From positions 75,356,705-75,420,704 of the forward strand of contig CP136067.1 of the NCBI GenBank assembly GCA_032622095.1: a stretch of DNA of 64,000 nucleotides. The letters run 5' to 3'. This document shows positions 33,190-45,062 of this stretch, in pieces. Source of the stretch: Siphonodentalium dalli. Its lineage: Eukaryota; Mollusca; Scaphopoda; Gadilida; Siphonodentaliidae. Under the pieces are notes generated by a model. The model made no database searches. It worked only from the letters and a program-made list of their open reading frames with translations, and was not told the DNA's origin. The translations under genes and the position numbers were made by a program. Position 1 is the stretch's first letter; each line of letters starts with the position of its first letter.

Positions 33190-34620
33190 GTTTTGTGAGA
33201 GTGATTCCACCCTTAGCCAGATCGCAAATAAAATGCCGTACATTACAATTAAATATTTTGCTAAACAGGCTAAAATATCGCGTAAAATGTGGAGTTGGAA
33301 GCGAGATTTCACCCTTGGCTATGCAATTCATTGTACAATATATCCATGATGTAATCCGGTTTTGAAGTTTAATCGCGTAAAATTGCAATTGTGTGTCATG
33401 GAAGGGTGATATCACCCTTTGCCAGCATAACATATAAATTCATTGTACAATATATCCATGATGTAATCCCGTTTTGAAGTTATAATCGTATAAAACTGTG
33501 ATCATGGAAGGGTGATATCACCCTTTGCCATTTCACATATAAATTAATTGTACAATATATCCATGATGTAATCCCGGTTTCGAAGTTTTAATCGCGTAAA
33601 CTTGTGGTCATGGAAGGGTGGTATCAGTGTCACCCTTTGCCATATCGCATATAAATCAATTGTACAGTAAGTCCATGATGCAATCCCGTTTTGAAGTTTG
33701 AATCGCGTAAAATTGCAATTGTGGTCATGGAAGGGTGATATCACCCTTTGCCAGCATCACATATAAATTCATTGTAAAATATATCCATGATGTAATCCCG
33801 TATTGAATATTATAATCGTATAAAATTGTGATCATGGAAGGGTGATATCACCCGTTGCCATTTCACATATAAATTCATTGTGCAATATATATCCATGATG
33901 TAATCCCGTTTCGAAGTTTTAATCGCGTAAAATTGTGGTCATGGAAGGGTGATATCAGTGTCACCCTTTGCCATATCGCATATAAATCAATTGTACAGTA
34001 AGTCCATGGTGCAATCCCGTTTTGAAGTTTGAATCGCGTAAAATTGCAATTGTGGTCACGGAAGGGTGATATCACCCTTTGTCAGCATCACATATAAATT
34101 CATTGTACAATATATCCTGATGTAATCCCGTTTTGAATATTATAATCGTATAAAATTGTGATAATGGAAGGGTGATATCACCCTTTGCCATTTCACATAT
34201 AAATTCATTTTGCAATATATCCATGATGTAATCCCGTTTCGAAGTTTTAATCGCGTAAAATTGTGGTCATGGAAGGGTGATATCAGTGTCACCCTTTGCC
34301 TTATCACAAATAAATCAATTGTACAGTAAGTCCATGATGCAATCCCGTTTTGAAGTTTGAATCGCGTAAAATTGCCATTGTGGTCATGGAAGGGTGATAT
34401 CACCCTTTACCATATCACATATAAATCCATTGTACAGTAAATCCATGATGTAATCCCGTTTTGAAGTTTGAGTAGAGTAAAATTTTGGTGATGGAAGCGT
34501 GATATCACGCTTTGCCATATCGCATATAAATTCATTGTACAATAAATCAGTGGTGTAACACAATTTTGAAGTTTTAATCCCGTAAAGTTGTTGCCTTGAA
34601 GGGCGATATCACTCTTTAGC
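33190..34620. repeat. Higher-order satellite with GGGTGATATCACCC palindromes, copy 1
   Basis: Units of 104-117 bp each contain a palindromic core; cores start at 33404, 33510, 33616, 33733, 33840, 33947, 34064, 34170, 34275, 34392, 34497 and 34601. Every third core (33616, 33947, 34275) is the longer variant with a TATCAGTG loop, so the true repeat is a trimer of ~330 bp. Two degenerate units precede it. Between cores run CATATAAATTCATTGTACAA, CCATGATGTAATCCCGTTTT and AATCGCGTAAAATTG. The frames of 66-88 residues here simply translate this satellite. Confidence 0.93.
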
Positions 34621-34959
34621 AGAAAACAAAAATTCTTATTTTAGTTTGTTTATACTTATTTTCGATGTGATCACTTAATTATTTAATTTTTATTCTTTAT
34701 TGTAGAGACTACGAAAATTGACGACGGCAAGATACAACCATGATACAAAGTGCTACGTTCAAGTTGTTATATTTGTGACTGGTATAACCAACAATAGGGC
34801 AGCATGTTGATGGCAAATTACTACACATGGAGATACCAGAATCGGGGCGACACATATGTATATGTATAGTTAGATATACACATCAGTGTCGCCATATATG
34901 CTGGTTACAAGCCAAATGTCACCCTAAAGTATATTTCACAAATATATATATGGATATAT

Positions 34960-35395
34960 ATGTTCAAATCCAAATTTATACCGGGTATAAATGTGGATAG
35001 ACTATAGTTTATAGCCAGAATGAATGTAGCTACATATATTTATGCAGGTTTATTCCGTGAATAACTTGTATAAATTTGAGTTTATAACCAGAATAAATGT
35101 AACTACATACATTTATGCAACTTTATTCAGTGAATAAATTTGTATTTATGCATAAAAGGTAGACAATAAATGAATGCATAAACGTGCGAATAAATGCTAG
35201 TTTATCCTGCTGAATAAATGCGGGTTTATTCACTGAATAAATTGAGTATAAATGTCGGCCTTTATTCATGAATAAATTGTGAATAAATGTGCATAAATTT
35301 CCGGATTTATGCACCTTTATTCAGTGAATAAATTTCTGATTTATCCAGATTTATGCACATTTATCCGGAATTTATGCAATGAATAAATTCCAGTT
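34960..35395. repeat. Mixed-orientation GAATAAATG/CATTTATTC mosaic, copy 1
   Basis: Some 25 copies of TTTATGCA, TTTATTCNNTGAATAAA and AATAAATG words lie on both strands with no fixed period. TTTATTCAGTGAATAAA occurs several times as a complete palindrome. In copy 2 this block is interrupted by the 1.5-kb TAA-flanked insertion. Confidence 0.75.
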
Positions 35396-35399
35396 TTCA

Positions 35400-35730
35400 T
35401 GCAGTGCCTTTGTCATCTTTAAACAACACCAATAGACTCATTATGAAGATGACTATATATAAAATTGGTGGAAATCGGCGACTAACTAAATTCGTATCAA
35501 ATTTAGTGCCCCATTTCTCACCCAAACGGCACCAATTTGGCGTGTACCATATTATTAGATTCATTGTATCACGAAGATGAATATGTAACAATTTGGTGGA
35601 AATCGGCGCTAAAATAGTTGTTATCAGTTTGGTGCCCCTCTCCCCATCCGTGCTCCCCTATTTCGAACGGAGCTACTTTTGACATCTTTAAACCACACCA
35701 CTAGATCCGCCATAGCATGGAGATCATTAT
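35400..35730. repeat. Degenerate array (GGTGGAAATCGGCG family), copy 1, second block
   Basis: GGTGGAAATCGGCGACTAAC and GGTGGAAATCGGCGCTAAAA occur ~130 bp apart, with ATGAAGATGA and CCCAAACGGCACCAA phrases between them. The duplicate lies at about 42794-43124. Confidence 0.7.
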
Positions 35731-38700
35731 GAACAAGAAAACCATAGTCAGAAATGGTAACGCCACCAAGATCATATTATTAGCCATAAATATAAATTAT
35801 AATATAATTATAATATAAACTAGCTTTCAAATTCCATGTGGGAAATTTGGATACTTCCAGAAAATGTACCACGTTTTCCCGTTTCTCGTGTTATACATTA
35901 CATTCTTCAAGCTGTCTCGCTTTTTATTACATAAATTCATTTTCATTATAATTACCATGTTGTTTGCATCCTTCATAGAGCACACAAGTGTATTTTGCAC
36001 TAATCCATGGCTCAAATTCATTCATTTATATATTTTCATTTACATTACTTTTATGGCATGAAAGATATTTAAAATTTCACTGTTTTCAGTTACCAAGAAC
36101 ATCTGTAAAATATATTTTAATCAAAAGCTCATTATTTTCATTAGAAAGGCAACTACCTCACTGGTATTTAAATTCGCGCAGTATCCGTCGGTGCGCGAAG
36201 TTAAAACTGAGCGGAGTTTAGACCAAACCACAGGGAAACGAGAAGGCTATATAATATCGACGAGTTACATATACATTGCGGAAGGTTGGACCGACTATTA
36301 AGCGTTTATGACTATAATTTACTTGCGGGCAACCACGTGTAAACCATTAATGATATGTACATGTATGACGTAATTATATAGCAACAAATCATGGTAACAT
36401 CATTGATGTTGAAATACTTGTGAAAAATACACATATTGCAGGCTGAAGATGCACGAAAGCACGTTGCCCTATTCACAACGCTGACGTGACATCGTGACCA
36501 TACCGCCTGTGTTAGTTGATATGTCAATACAACACACCGCCAACTTTTGATTTTTTCTTATGAAAGTTTTCTATATGTGGTTGCAGTTTTACTTCTTTGG
36601 GTTCATCTAAATTATGTTTATAACTATTTCAATATCAGAATAATTATATGGAGCGTATAGACACCAGTCTTCACAACACATATTGATGATGCAGTTATGT
36701 TATATTTATGCACGATGTAAAGCCGTCGATCGTGATGGTGTTTAATATGCACACATATCTTCATTGACGATAAAGATCTCAAACTGTCATCAAATCCATT
36801 TACGAAAATAGTTTTGTCAGTTTTGAATTCACGCAGCTAGGTGCGCTTATTCAAAACTGAGCGAAAAATAGTATTGCGCGAATTTCCATACGAGTAAGGT
36901 ACCCGTAAATAATTTTCTATTCTAAATTTATGAATTATTTTCATGTCATGCCTGTTGATCAATGAATAATAGGGCTCAGATGAGTTGTGGGTCATGGACC
37001 ATAACCAAGTTGAAGCTGCACCACCATATCTCTTAACACTGTGGTCGTATTCTAGTTGATTGCTCCTTGCTTGAGTGGACCACACTGCATATCAACATTT
37101 GTTTTCATTGTTTGTGACTGCTTTATTCTTCATTATAGTTTTTGGGGGTATGATGCTATATTATGCAATTAAAAATCTAACTCAACATGATACAAATGAA
37201 GCCTCCTCTCTTAGAGCCAAGACAATAAACTATTTGGTGATAGGTTTTACATAGAGATGTGTAAATCAATCTAGTGGGTTCGACTAATATTTTGAGGACA
37301 CCTGGTTATCATATCGCCACGAAGAAACAGATGTTTTAAGAAATGTCCAGGTGGGCCTCTGTTCGTGGTGCTATACTGGCTAATTATTCGCAGCTTAAAA
37401 TAATTGTATCAGCTACATGTGCCCGACACTGATCGATATTTTAAGTTGTTCTAAAAATGAAAGAAATCCTCTGTAACTGGCAGATGTACCCTTGTCATAT
37501 ATGCCAGTATAGGAGAACCGTGAAAAGTCATAATTATGCTACTGACTGTGTTTTCTTTTATCTCAGAAAAAAACTAAATTTGACTGCACGATGTGACCAC
37601 TATTTTTGAACAGGCCTATACATTTCCATCTCTCTTGATAAATTGTATCTTTTTTGGACAATATCTTGAACAGGAATGACTCAATTTTATTATAATACAT
37701 GAGAACATGCCATCCTTTTGGCGGTTCAATTGAGGTCCCTCGTTTTGCAAGCAAGAATATATGTATCTCTTAAATAGAATGACAAATAAACTTTAAATGT
37801 TTCTTCTTTTATATGCTGGCTCACTATATGAATGCCCTGATTCCCGTCCCCATATAAATATGAAATTTGTGAAGATATAATTGTTCAAGTGACTTAATTC
37901 GATCACCATTTGTCAAGGTTGTGAAATTAGAACGAATTATGGAGATATCTATATTTAACATTGGTGGATATCGGCGACTAAAACATTCTTATGAATGCTA
38001 TATTGCTCCTCCACTCTCCATCCCTGACCTAAATGCACCAAGATGTGCCGTTGTTTAACGCACGTGATTTGATTCCTCGTCTCATGGAGAAGAACTGCGT
38101 GTATGAATTTAGTGGAAATAAGTGCTAACACATTTGTATCAGCTTTGGTGCCCCCCCCCCTGACTCGAACGGCGCCATATCATAGAGATGATTATGCATA
38201 AGTTTGGTGGAATCAGCGACAGATATATTTAATAATTTTTGCTGCCCTCCCATGTTCTACCCCTGACAACTGCGTCACTTTAGAAAATTTAAACCACACC
38301 ATTATCTTCCTCGTAAAAAGTTACCCCTGTCAGACCCATTTTGTGCCATCTAGATGGTCCCACATGAAGTTCTATAGAACAGACAGACGATCGCAGATGT
38401 AGGCACCAAAGGTGGCGTCTATATAACACACGATTTGATTCATCGTATCATTGGAGAAGAACGTGTATGGATTTGGTGGAAATTGGCGCTAAGCATACTT
38501 TTTATCAGTTTTTGTGACCCTCCCCTCCCTATCCCTGAATCAAGCGAAGCCACTTCACTGCATGAAAAGCGAGATTTATAAAATATAAATTTATGTCGCA
38601 TAAATTTAGGACCCTAAATTTATGCATGCATTTATGCATATTAAATTCGCCTTTATACAAAAATATAAATCTCGCATTTATATTTTTAAATCCCGCATAA

Positions 38701-39054
38701 ATGTCGCATTAATTTCGCTCATTACTGTAACCAACGGCGGGTTTAATTCTTGGCCCATAATTTAATTACTACCATGTGGATATGTGAGACATGTATCATT
38801 AACACGAGCTAACGGCTGGATACAGGTTTCTTTGTCTGCGAACAACTCTGATGCGAAGACGTGTGTGAATAAGATGGGAACTCATTTTACCAAGGGTAAG
38901 TTAACACATATGTGGCTATGAAATGAAGGTATTTCACAATTTATGTTGCCGATTCATTCTTTCATCAATTCGCAGCGTGATCGACACATGTCAAAATTAA
39001 TATTTGATTATACAGAGACGTCGGAATAAGGTTATTCTATCGCGTGAAAATGTG

Positions 39055-40485
39055 GTTTTGTGAGAGTGATTCCACCCTTAGCCAGATCGCAAATAAAATG
39101 CCGTACATTACAATTAAATATTTTGCTAAACAGGCTAAAATATCGCGTAAAATGTGGAGTTGGAAGCGAGATTTCACCCTTGGCTATGCAATTCATTGTA
39201 CAATATATCCATGATGTAATCCGGTTTTGAAGTTTAATCGCGTAAAATTGCAATTGTGTGTCATGGAAGGGTGATATCACCCTTTGCCAGCATAACATAT
39301 AAATTCATTGTACAATATATCCATGATGTAATCCCGTTTTGAAGTTATAATCGTATAAAACTGTGATCATGGAAGGGTGATATCACCCTTTGCCATTTCA
39401 CATATAAATTAATTGTACAATATATCCATGATGTAATCCCGGTTTCGAAGTTTTAATCGCGTAAACTTGTGGTCATGGAAGGGTGGTATCAGTGTCACCC
39501 TTTGCCATATCGCATATAAATCAATTGTACAGTAAGTCCATGATGCAATCCCGTTTTGAAGTTTGAATCGCGTAAAATTGCAATTGTGGTCATGGAAGGG
39601 TGATATCACCCTTTGCCAGCATCACATATAAATTCATTGTAAAATATATCCATGATGTAATCCCGTTTTGAATATTATAATCGTATAAAATTGTGATCAT
39701 GGAAGGGTGATATCACCCGTTGCCATTTCACATATAACTTCATTGTGCAATATATATCCATGATGTAATCCCGTTTCGAAGTTTTAATCGCGTAAAATTG
39801 TGGTCATGGAAGGGTGATATCAGTGTCACCCTTTGCCATATCGCATATAAATCAATTGTACAGTAAGTCCATGGTGCAATCCCGTTTTGAAGTTTGAATC
39901 GCGTAAAATTGCAATTGTGGTCACGGAAGGGTGATATCACCCTTTGTCAGCATCACATATAAATTCATTGTACAATATATCCTGATGTAATCCCGTTTTG
40001 AATATTATAATCGTATAAAATTGTGATAATGGAAGGGTGATATCACCCTTTGCCATTTTACATATAAATTCATTGTGCAATATATCCATGATGTAATCCC
40101 GTTTCGAAGTTTTAATCGCGTAAAATTGTGGTCATGGAAAGGTGATATCAGTGTCACCCTTTGCCTTATCACAAATAAATCAATTGTACAGTAATTCCAT
40201 GATGCAATCCCGTTTTGAAGTTTGAATCGCGTAAAATTGCCATTGTGGTCATGGAAGGGTGATATCACCCTTTACCATATCACATATAAATCCATTGTAC
40301 AGTAAATCCATGATGTAATCCCGTTTTGAAGTTTGAGTAGAGTAAAATTTTGGTGATGGAAGCGTGATATCACGCTTTGCCATATCGCATATAAATTCAT
40401 TGTACAATAAATCAGTGGTGTAACACAATTTTGAAGTTTTAATCCCGTAAAGTTGTTGCCTTGAAGGGCGATATCACTCTTTAGC
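39055..40485. repeat. Higher-order satellite with GGGTGATATCACCC palindromes, copy 2
   Basis: Same unit order as copy 1, offset by 5865, including the symmetric GCGTGATATCACGC variant (40362-40375). A few substitutions distinguish it, for example one core reads AAAGGTGATATCAGTG at about 40137. No change in unit number since duplication. Confidence 0.93.
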
Positions 40486-41116
40486 AGAAAACAAAAATTC
40501 TTATTTTAGTTTGTTTATACTTATTTTCGATGTGATCACTTAATTATTTAATTTTTATTCTTTATTGTAGAGACTACGAAAATTGACGACGGCAAGATAC
40601 AACCATGATACAAAGTGCTACGTTCAAGTTGTTATATTTGTGACTGGTATAACCAACAATAGGACAGCATGTTGATGGCAAATTACTACACATGGAGATA
40701 CCAGAATCGGGGCGACACATATGTATATGTATAGTTAGATATACACATCAGTGTCGCCATATATGCTGGTTACAAGCCAAATGTCACCCTAAAGTATATT
40801 TCACAAATATATATATGGATATATATGTTCAAATCCAAATTTATACCGGGTATAAATGTGGATAGACTATAGTTTATAGCCAGAATGAATGTAGCTACAT
40901 ATATTTATGCAGGTTTATTCCGTGAATAACTTGTATAAATTTGAGTTTATAACCAGAATAAATGTAACTACATACATTTATGCAACTTTATTCAGTGAAT
41001 AAATTTGTATTTATGCATAAAAGGTAGACAATAAATGAATGCATAAACGTGCGAATAAATGCGAGTTTATCCTGCTGAATAAATGCGGGTTTATTCACTG
41101 AATAAATTGAGTATAA

Positions 41117-42642
41117 GGGCGCGTACACATGGCCAGCAAGAAAATATCAGGTATGCCCCATGTGACTTACTTGACCAATGAAATAAATAATACCGGAAAA
41201 TATCCGACGAAGGCAGCGCGCTGATATTTTATCGCCAATTGGTGATATGTGTTCACCTTGATAGGTGGCCATCGGTATCCGTTAACTAATCTCGCGGGGA
41301 TATGATCGTAACAATTCAAGCGCTCGAGTTATGATCCATCAATAGTATCGTCTGTTTCAACATACGACGTGTTTCCATTTTTTATTGGTTGTCAGAACCG
41401 CTGATGTATTATATATATGCATGTATATACGTGTGTGCAGAGACGTGACGACAGGGGGGGTTGGGGGTGTCCCACCCCCCAACTTTGGTCAAAATTTTCA
41501 ACAGTTGGAAATTGCATACCTGCCAAAACATTAGTTGGAAATTTCACACCAACAATAGGTTGAAAATGTTCTTGTATAGTTTGATTTTCAAAAAAAAACT
41601 TGGGGGAATTAATTTTTTTGGACCAATATTTGCATATTTTCCTATTTTTGGTAAAAAAATATGGTCTGAAATGGTTATCAGTTGGAAACTTTCCAACCTC
41701 ATGCAGGGGGTGACAGGTTGGAAATTTCCAACACTTGGAAAGCTTGTGTCCTGGTCCCTCCCCCATGGCCAGTCAAAAGTAAAAAACTGCTAGTTAATTT
41801 AAGAAAACAATATTGTCATACATTTGGTCAACATTGTCATTGGAATTGTCATCAGTTGTAAATTTTCCAACCTAAGTGGGGTGTCAGGTTTGAAATTTCC
41901 AACTCTATGAATGCTTGAGGATAGTCTAGATGGTAGGATTTTGCGATTTTCTTGTTAAGATTACAAAATTTTCGCATACCGGACCGAACCATGGTCTAAT
42001 ATTAGGTCTAAGAGCACTGAGGTGCAAGGGGTGCAAATGGAATTATAGAAAACTTGTGTTTGGTATGATTCTGATTCAAGGGGGGGGGGGGTGGTGCAGT
42101 TGGAATTTCCCAAGGTGGACAGACCCCAACGGAAACCCTCTAGCCACGTCCCTGTGTGTATGGGGATGCTTTATAATTTGGTACCTCACATGCCTTGACT
42201 TAGTTGTTTTACTTTAATTTGGACTGTATGTACGTTTCGAATAAGAAATTGTTGGCGGCTCCTCGCTCTTCTCGCATATGGGATGTGGCCCAGGGCCGAA
42301 CACACCAACGTCTGTTTAGATGTCGTTTCGTGTGTTCATGAAGAACACACATCCCTACTCCAACGACGAGGGCGCGTTCCTTTCTCGTTAAAATAGGTGG
42401 CATTTTAAATATTCCATAACACTTTATAACTCTATGAATATTCGATATGGACTATAGGTTGTTTGTCCGCAGTAATTCACTTCAACAAACACGACTAACA
42501 CTAGTCACATTGAGCTCAATCAACGCCATATAACCCGCCGCTTTCTCACGGGCGTAATCTTTGCAGCAAGAAAATATCAGAGTACAATTGTACCTGATAT
42601 TTTCTTGCAGATATTTTCTTGCAGCTTCATGTGTACGCGCCC
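41117..42642. mobile_element. Harbinger-like TIR element with TAA TSD, inserted in copy 2
   Basis: 1526 bp bounded by GGGCGCGTACACATG and its perfect inverse. A further CAAGAAAATATCAG match follows on both sides, and the right side carries it twice. TAA flanks both ends (41114-41116, 42643-42645). The uninterrupted site is present in copy 1 (GAGTATAAATGTC, about 35249-35261), which proves insertion after duplication. A 3-bp TAA/TTA target with a GGG-type terminus fits PIF/Harbinger. No transposase was found. The interior (41450-41910) carries CAGTTGGAAATTGCATACC/TTGGAAATTTCCAAC-type repeats related to 1371-1720. Confidence 0.93.
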
Positions 42643-43324
42643 TAAATGTCGGCCTTTATTCATGAATAAATTGTGAATAAATGTGCATAAATTTCCGGAT
42701 TTATGCACCTTTATTCAGTGAATAAATTTCTGATTTATCCAGATTTATGCACATTTATCCGGAATTTATGCAATGAATAAATTCCAGTTTTCATGCAGTG
42801 CCTTTGTCATCTTTAAACAACACCAATAGACTCATTATGAAGATGACTATATATAAAATTGGTGGAAATCGGCGACTAACTAAATTCGTATCAAATTTAG
42901 TGCCCCATTTCTCACCCAAACGGCACCAATTTGGCGTGTACCATATTATTAGATTCATTGTATCACGAAGATGAATATGTAACAATTTGGTGGAAATCGG
43001 CGCTAAAATAGTTGTTATCAGTTTGGTGCCCCTCTCCCCATCCGTGCTCCCCTATTTCGAACGGAGCTACTTTTGACATCTTTAAACCACACCACTAGAT
43101 CCGCCATAGCATGGAGATCATTATGAACAAGAAAACCATAGTCAGAAATGGTAACGCCACCAAGATCATATTATTAGCCATAAATATAAATTATAATATA
43201 ATTATAATATAAACTAGCTTTCAAATTCCATGTGGGAAATTTGGATACTTCCAGAAAATGTACCACGTTTTCCCGTTTCTCGTGTTATACATTACATTCT
43301 TCAAGCTGTCTCGCTTTTTATTAC

Positions 43325-43599
43325 ACCAGCTGGAGGGCCCGACTTCGTCCGGGTTGTTCCCATGAATTCCAGCGTGACGGAATCACCAAATTTTACGGAA
43401 TTTCACTTTTCTGTGGCCTATAAAATCTAAAATTTTGACCAGTAGGGTACCGCTTAAAATGAAAAACATTGTACATACTATACCAAGTTGCTTAGTTATA
43501 TACAATTATATGTGTATTTAAGTATCATCTCACTCTGGGTCAAATTGTGTCCGTGACGGAATCACCAACAAAAGTGCCATCAATATGAGGGTAGGTCCG
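43325..43599. other. Left flank with GTGACGGAATCACC motifs
   Basis: GCGTGACGGAATCACCA (43371) and CCGTGACGGAATCACCA (43551) occur here. Two more copies, CCGTGACGAAATCACAC (about 45209) and GCGTGACGGAATCACCG (about 45231), lie to the right of the palindrome element. The core GTGA..TCAC is an imperfect palindrome. Confidence 0.6.
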
Positions 43600-45062
43600 T
43601 ATGGCAAGCCGTTTTCACATTTTCGATTGATTTGAACTTAAGTCCAATTATTTGGACTTAAGTCCAAATCATTGGACTTAAGTACAAATAATTGGACTTA
43701 AGTCCAAATAGCGAATTGTACTTAGGTCCAAATACCACATAATTGTGAATTCGGCGAGGAATTGTACTTAAGTCCAAATGAATTACACTTAAGTCCAAAT
43801 ACCGATATTTTCATCTATTTGGACTTAAGTCCAATTCCTCGCCGAATTAACAATTATGTGGTATTTGGACTTAAGTACAATTCATTTGGACTTAAGTCCA
43901 ATTCATATGTATAAGAAACGCCCCCATCATATATTAAGCAGGTCTGGTTTTGCTCATAGGGCGGAGTTGTGGGAAAATGGCCGTATATCGATAATAATGT
44001 TACCAGAGTCCGACCAGGTAGATAAAATACCACCCCTTGCTCTTTATAAATTTAACCTGATAAAAAAGTTACAACTTATGTACAGGGTCCACACTCGATC
44101 GAGGCTGCATGCACTAATGGAATTATGGCTGCTAATTTGTTTATATATAAAGCGTATGTTAACACTGATTCTGAGCAATATATAATGTAAATTATTTTTG
44201 CAATTTCCTTCTGACCAAGCTAATTGATGCAAAGAAGTCTCTGTATAGAATAGATTGACAAAGTTAACCGAGGCTGTGCTTCACGCAGTCATTACAATAG
44301 CAATAGAAGGGGAGTCACTCTAATCTGTTGTTTTGGCATAATTCGACTTTCGAATACACCCTTATTACATTGAGTTTGAAAACCGAGCAAATTATACAAA
44401 TAAGACACTTAGTAAATGCAATAAACGAAACTGCGTGTAGCCTACACTACATGCTGTCAAATAACAATTGAATCAAGTCGTGAATTAATTTTACTTCATT
44501 CATGCATGCAGTTAGCATTTATTAAGATGCCAATTCGGATTCGAAACATTTTCAATCTCGGCATGCCGAAACAAGCCACGTGGCAAAGGGGACGTACGGA
44601 GTTAGTCTTGGAGTCAGGAATGCCCTGGTTAGTACGGAGTTTGACTGTCAATCAAAACCTGCAGGAATATACCATTACAAAGAAGGGGACTATCGTTTCA
44701 AACCAGATGAATTGGACTTAAGTCCAAATGAATTGGACTTAAGTCCAAATGAATTCACTAATTGGACTTAAGTCCAAATAAGGGTGTATTCGAAAGTCCA
44801 ATTATTGGACTTAAGTCCAATTATTTGGACTTAAGTCCAATTATTTGGACTTAAGTCCAATTATTTGGACTTAAGTCCAATATTTGGACTTAAGTCCGAA
44901 TCAATTCGCTAATTGGACTTAAGTCCAATTAATTTGGACTTAAGTCCAATTCATTTGGACTTAAGTCCAATTATTTGGACTTAAGTCCAAATAATTGGAC
45001 TTAAGTCCAAATAATTGGACTTAAGTTCAAATCAATCAAAAATGTGAAAACGGCTTGCCATA
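43600..45062. mobile_element. Inverted-repeat element packed with TTGGACTTAAGTCCAA palindromes
   Basis: The left end TATGGCAAGCCGTTTTCACA recurs inverted at 45021-45062 as ...CGGCTTGCCATA; the match extends ~48 bp with one mismatch. TA at both ends could be a TA target duplication. Inside each end lie arrays of the 16-bp palindrome: about 10 copies at 43630-43905 and about 14 at 44710-45030. Two further inverted pairs are nested: TACCACATAATTG ... GGCGAGGAATT at 43725-43860, and GACTTTCGAATACACCCTTA at 44345 against its inverse at about 44777. The centre (43910-44700) is non-repetitive. Confidence 0.8.
44526..44705 (+). other. Protein-like open stretch beside the palindrome array (possible captured exon)
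   Basis: The frame read from 44526 to 44709 contains TYGVSLGVRNALVSTEFD and AGIYHYKEGDYRFKPDEL, a composition more protein-like than the surrounding DNA. It then runs on into the array, which reads LDLSPNE repeatedly. There is no start codon in a good context and no clear splice acceptor (CATGCATGCAG lies upstream, without a pyrimidine tract). I do not recognise a family. It could be a captured exon or chance. Confidence 0.2.

Larger units (their letters stand above)
30079..35929 (+). repeat. Large tandem duplication, copy 1 (5851 bp)
   Basis: Every base from 30079 is matched at +5851 until a 14-bp indel near 30736, and at +5865 thereafter. By eye I noted only about eleven substitutions, so identity is well above 99%. 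The last bases (TTTTTATTAC, 35929-35930) abut the first bases of copy 2, with a 2-bp CA microhomology at the breakpoints. There are no genes inside; the open frames are repeated identically in copy 2. Confidence 0.95.
35930..43323 (+). repeat. Large tandem duplication, copy 2 (with 14-bp and 1529-bp insertions)
   Basis: Head-to-tail repeat of 30079-35929. The length difference is exactly accounted for: 5851 + 14 (TTTACTTCTTTGGG near 36588) + 1529 (the 41117-42642 element plus one 3-bp TSD) = 7394. Its subregions mirror copy 1: the satellite at about 39055-40485, the hairpin block at 38555-38735 and the mosaic at 40825-41113 plus 42643-42789. After 43324 the sequences part. Confidence 0.95.

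Noticed and set aside
33167..34403. Repeated minus-strand frames beginning MISPFHDHN (66-88 residues), seen again at 39032-40268
   Set aside because: They coincide with the GATATC satellite. Their repetition follows the unit period and they have no start context or domain.
33190..40485. Regularly spaced palindromic repeats that might suggest a CRISPR array
   Set aside because: The repeats are ~105-117 bp units with conserved spacers in an animal genome. No unique spacers and no cas genes.
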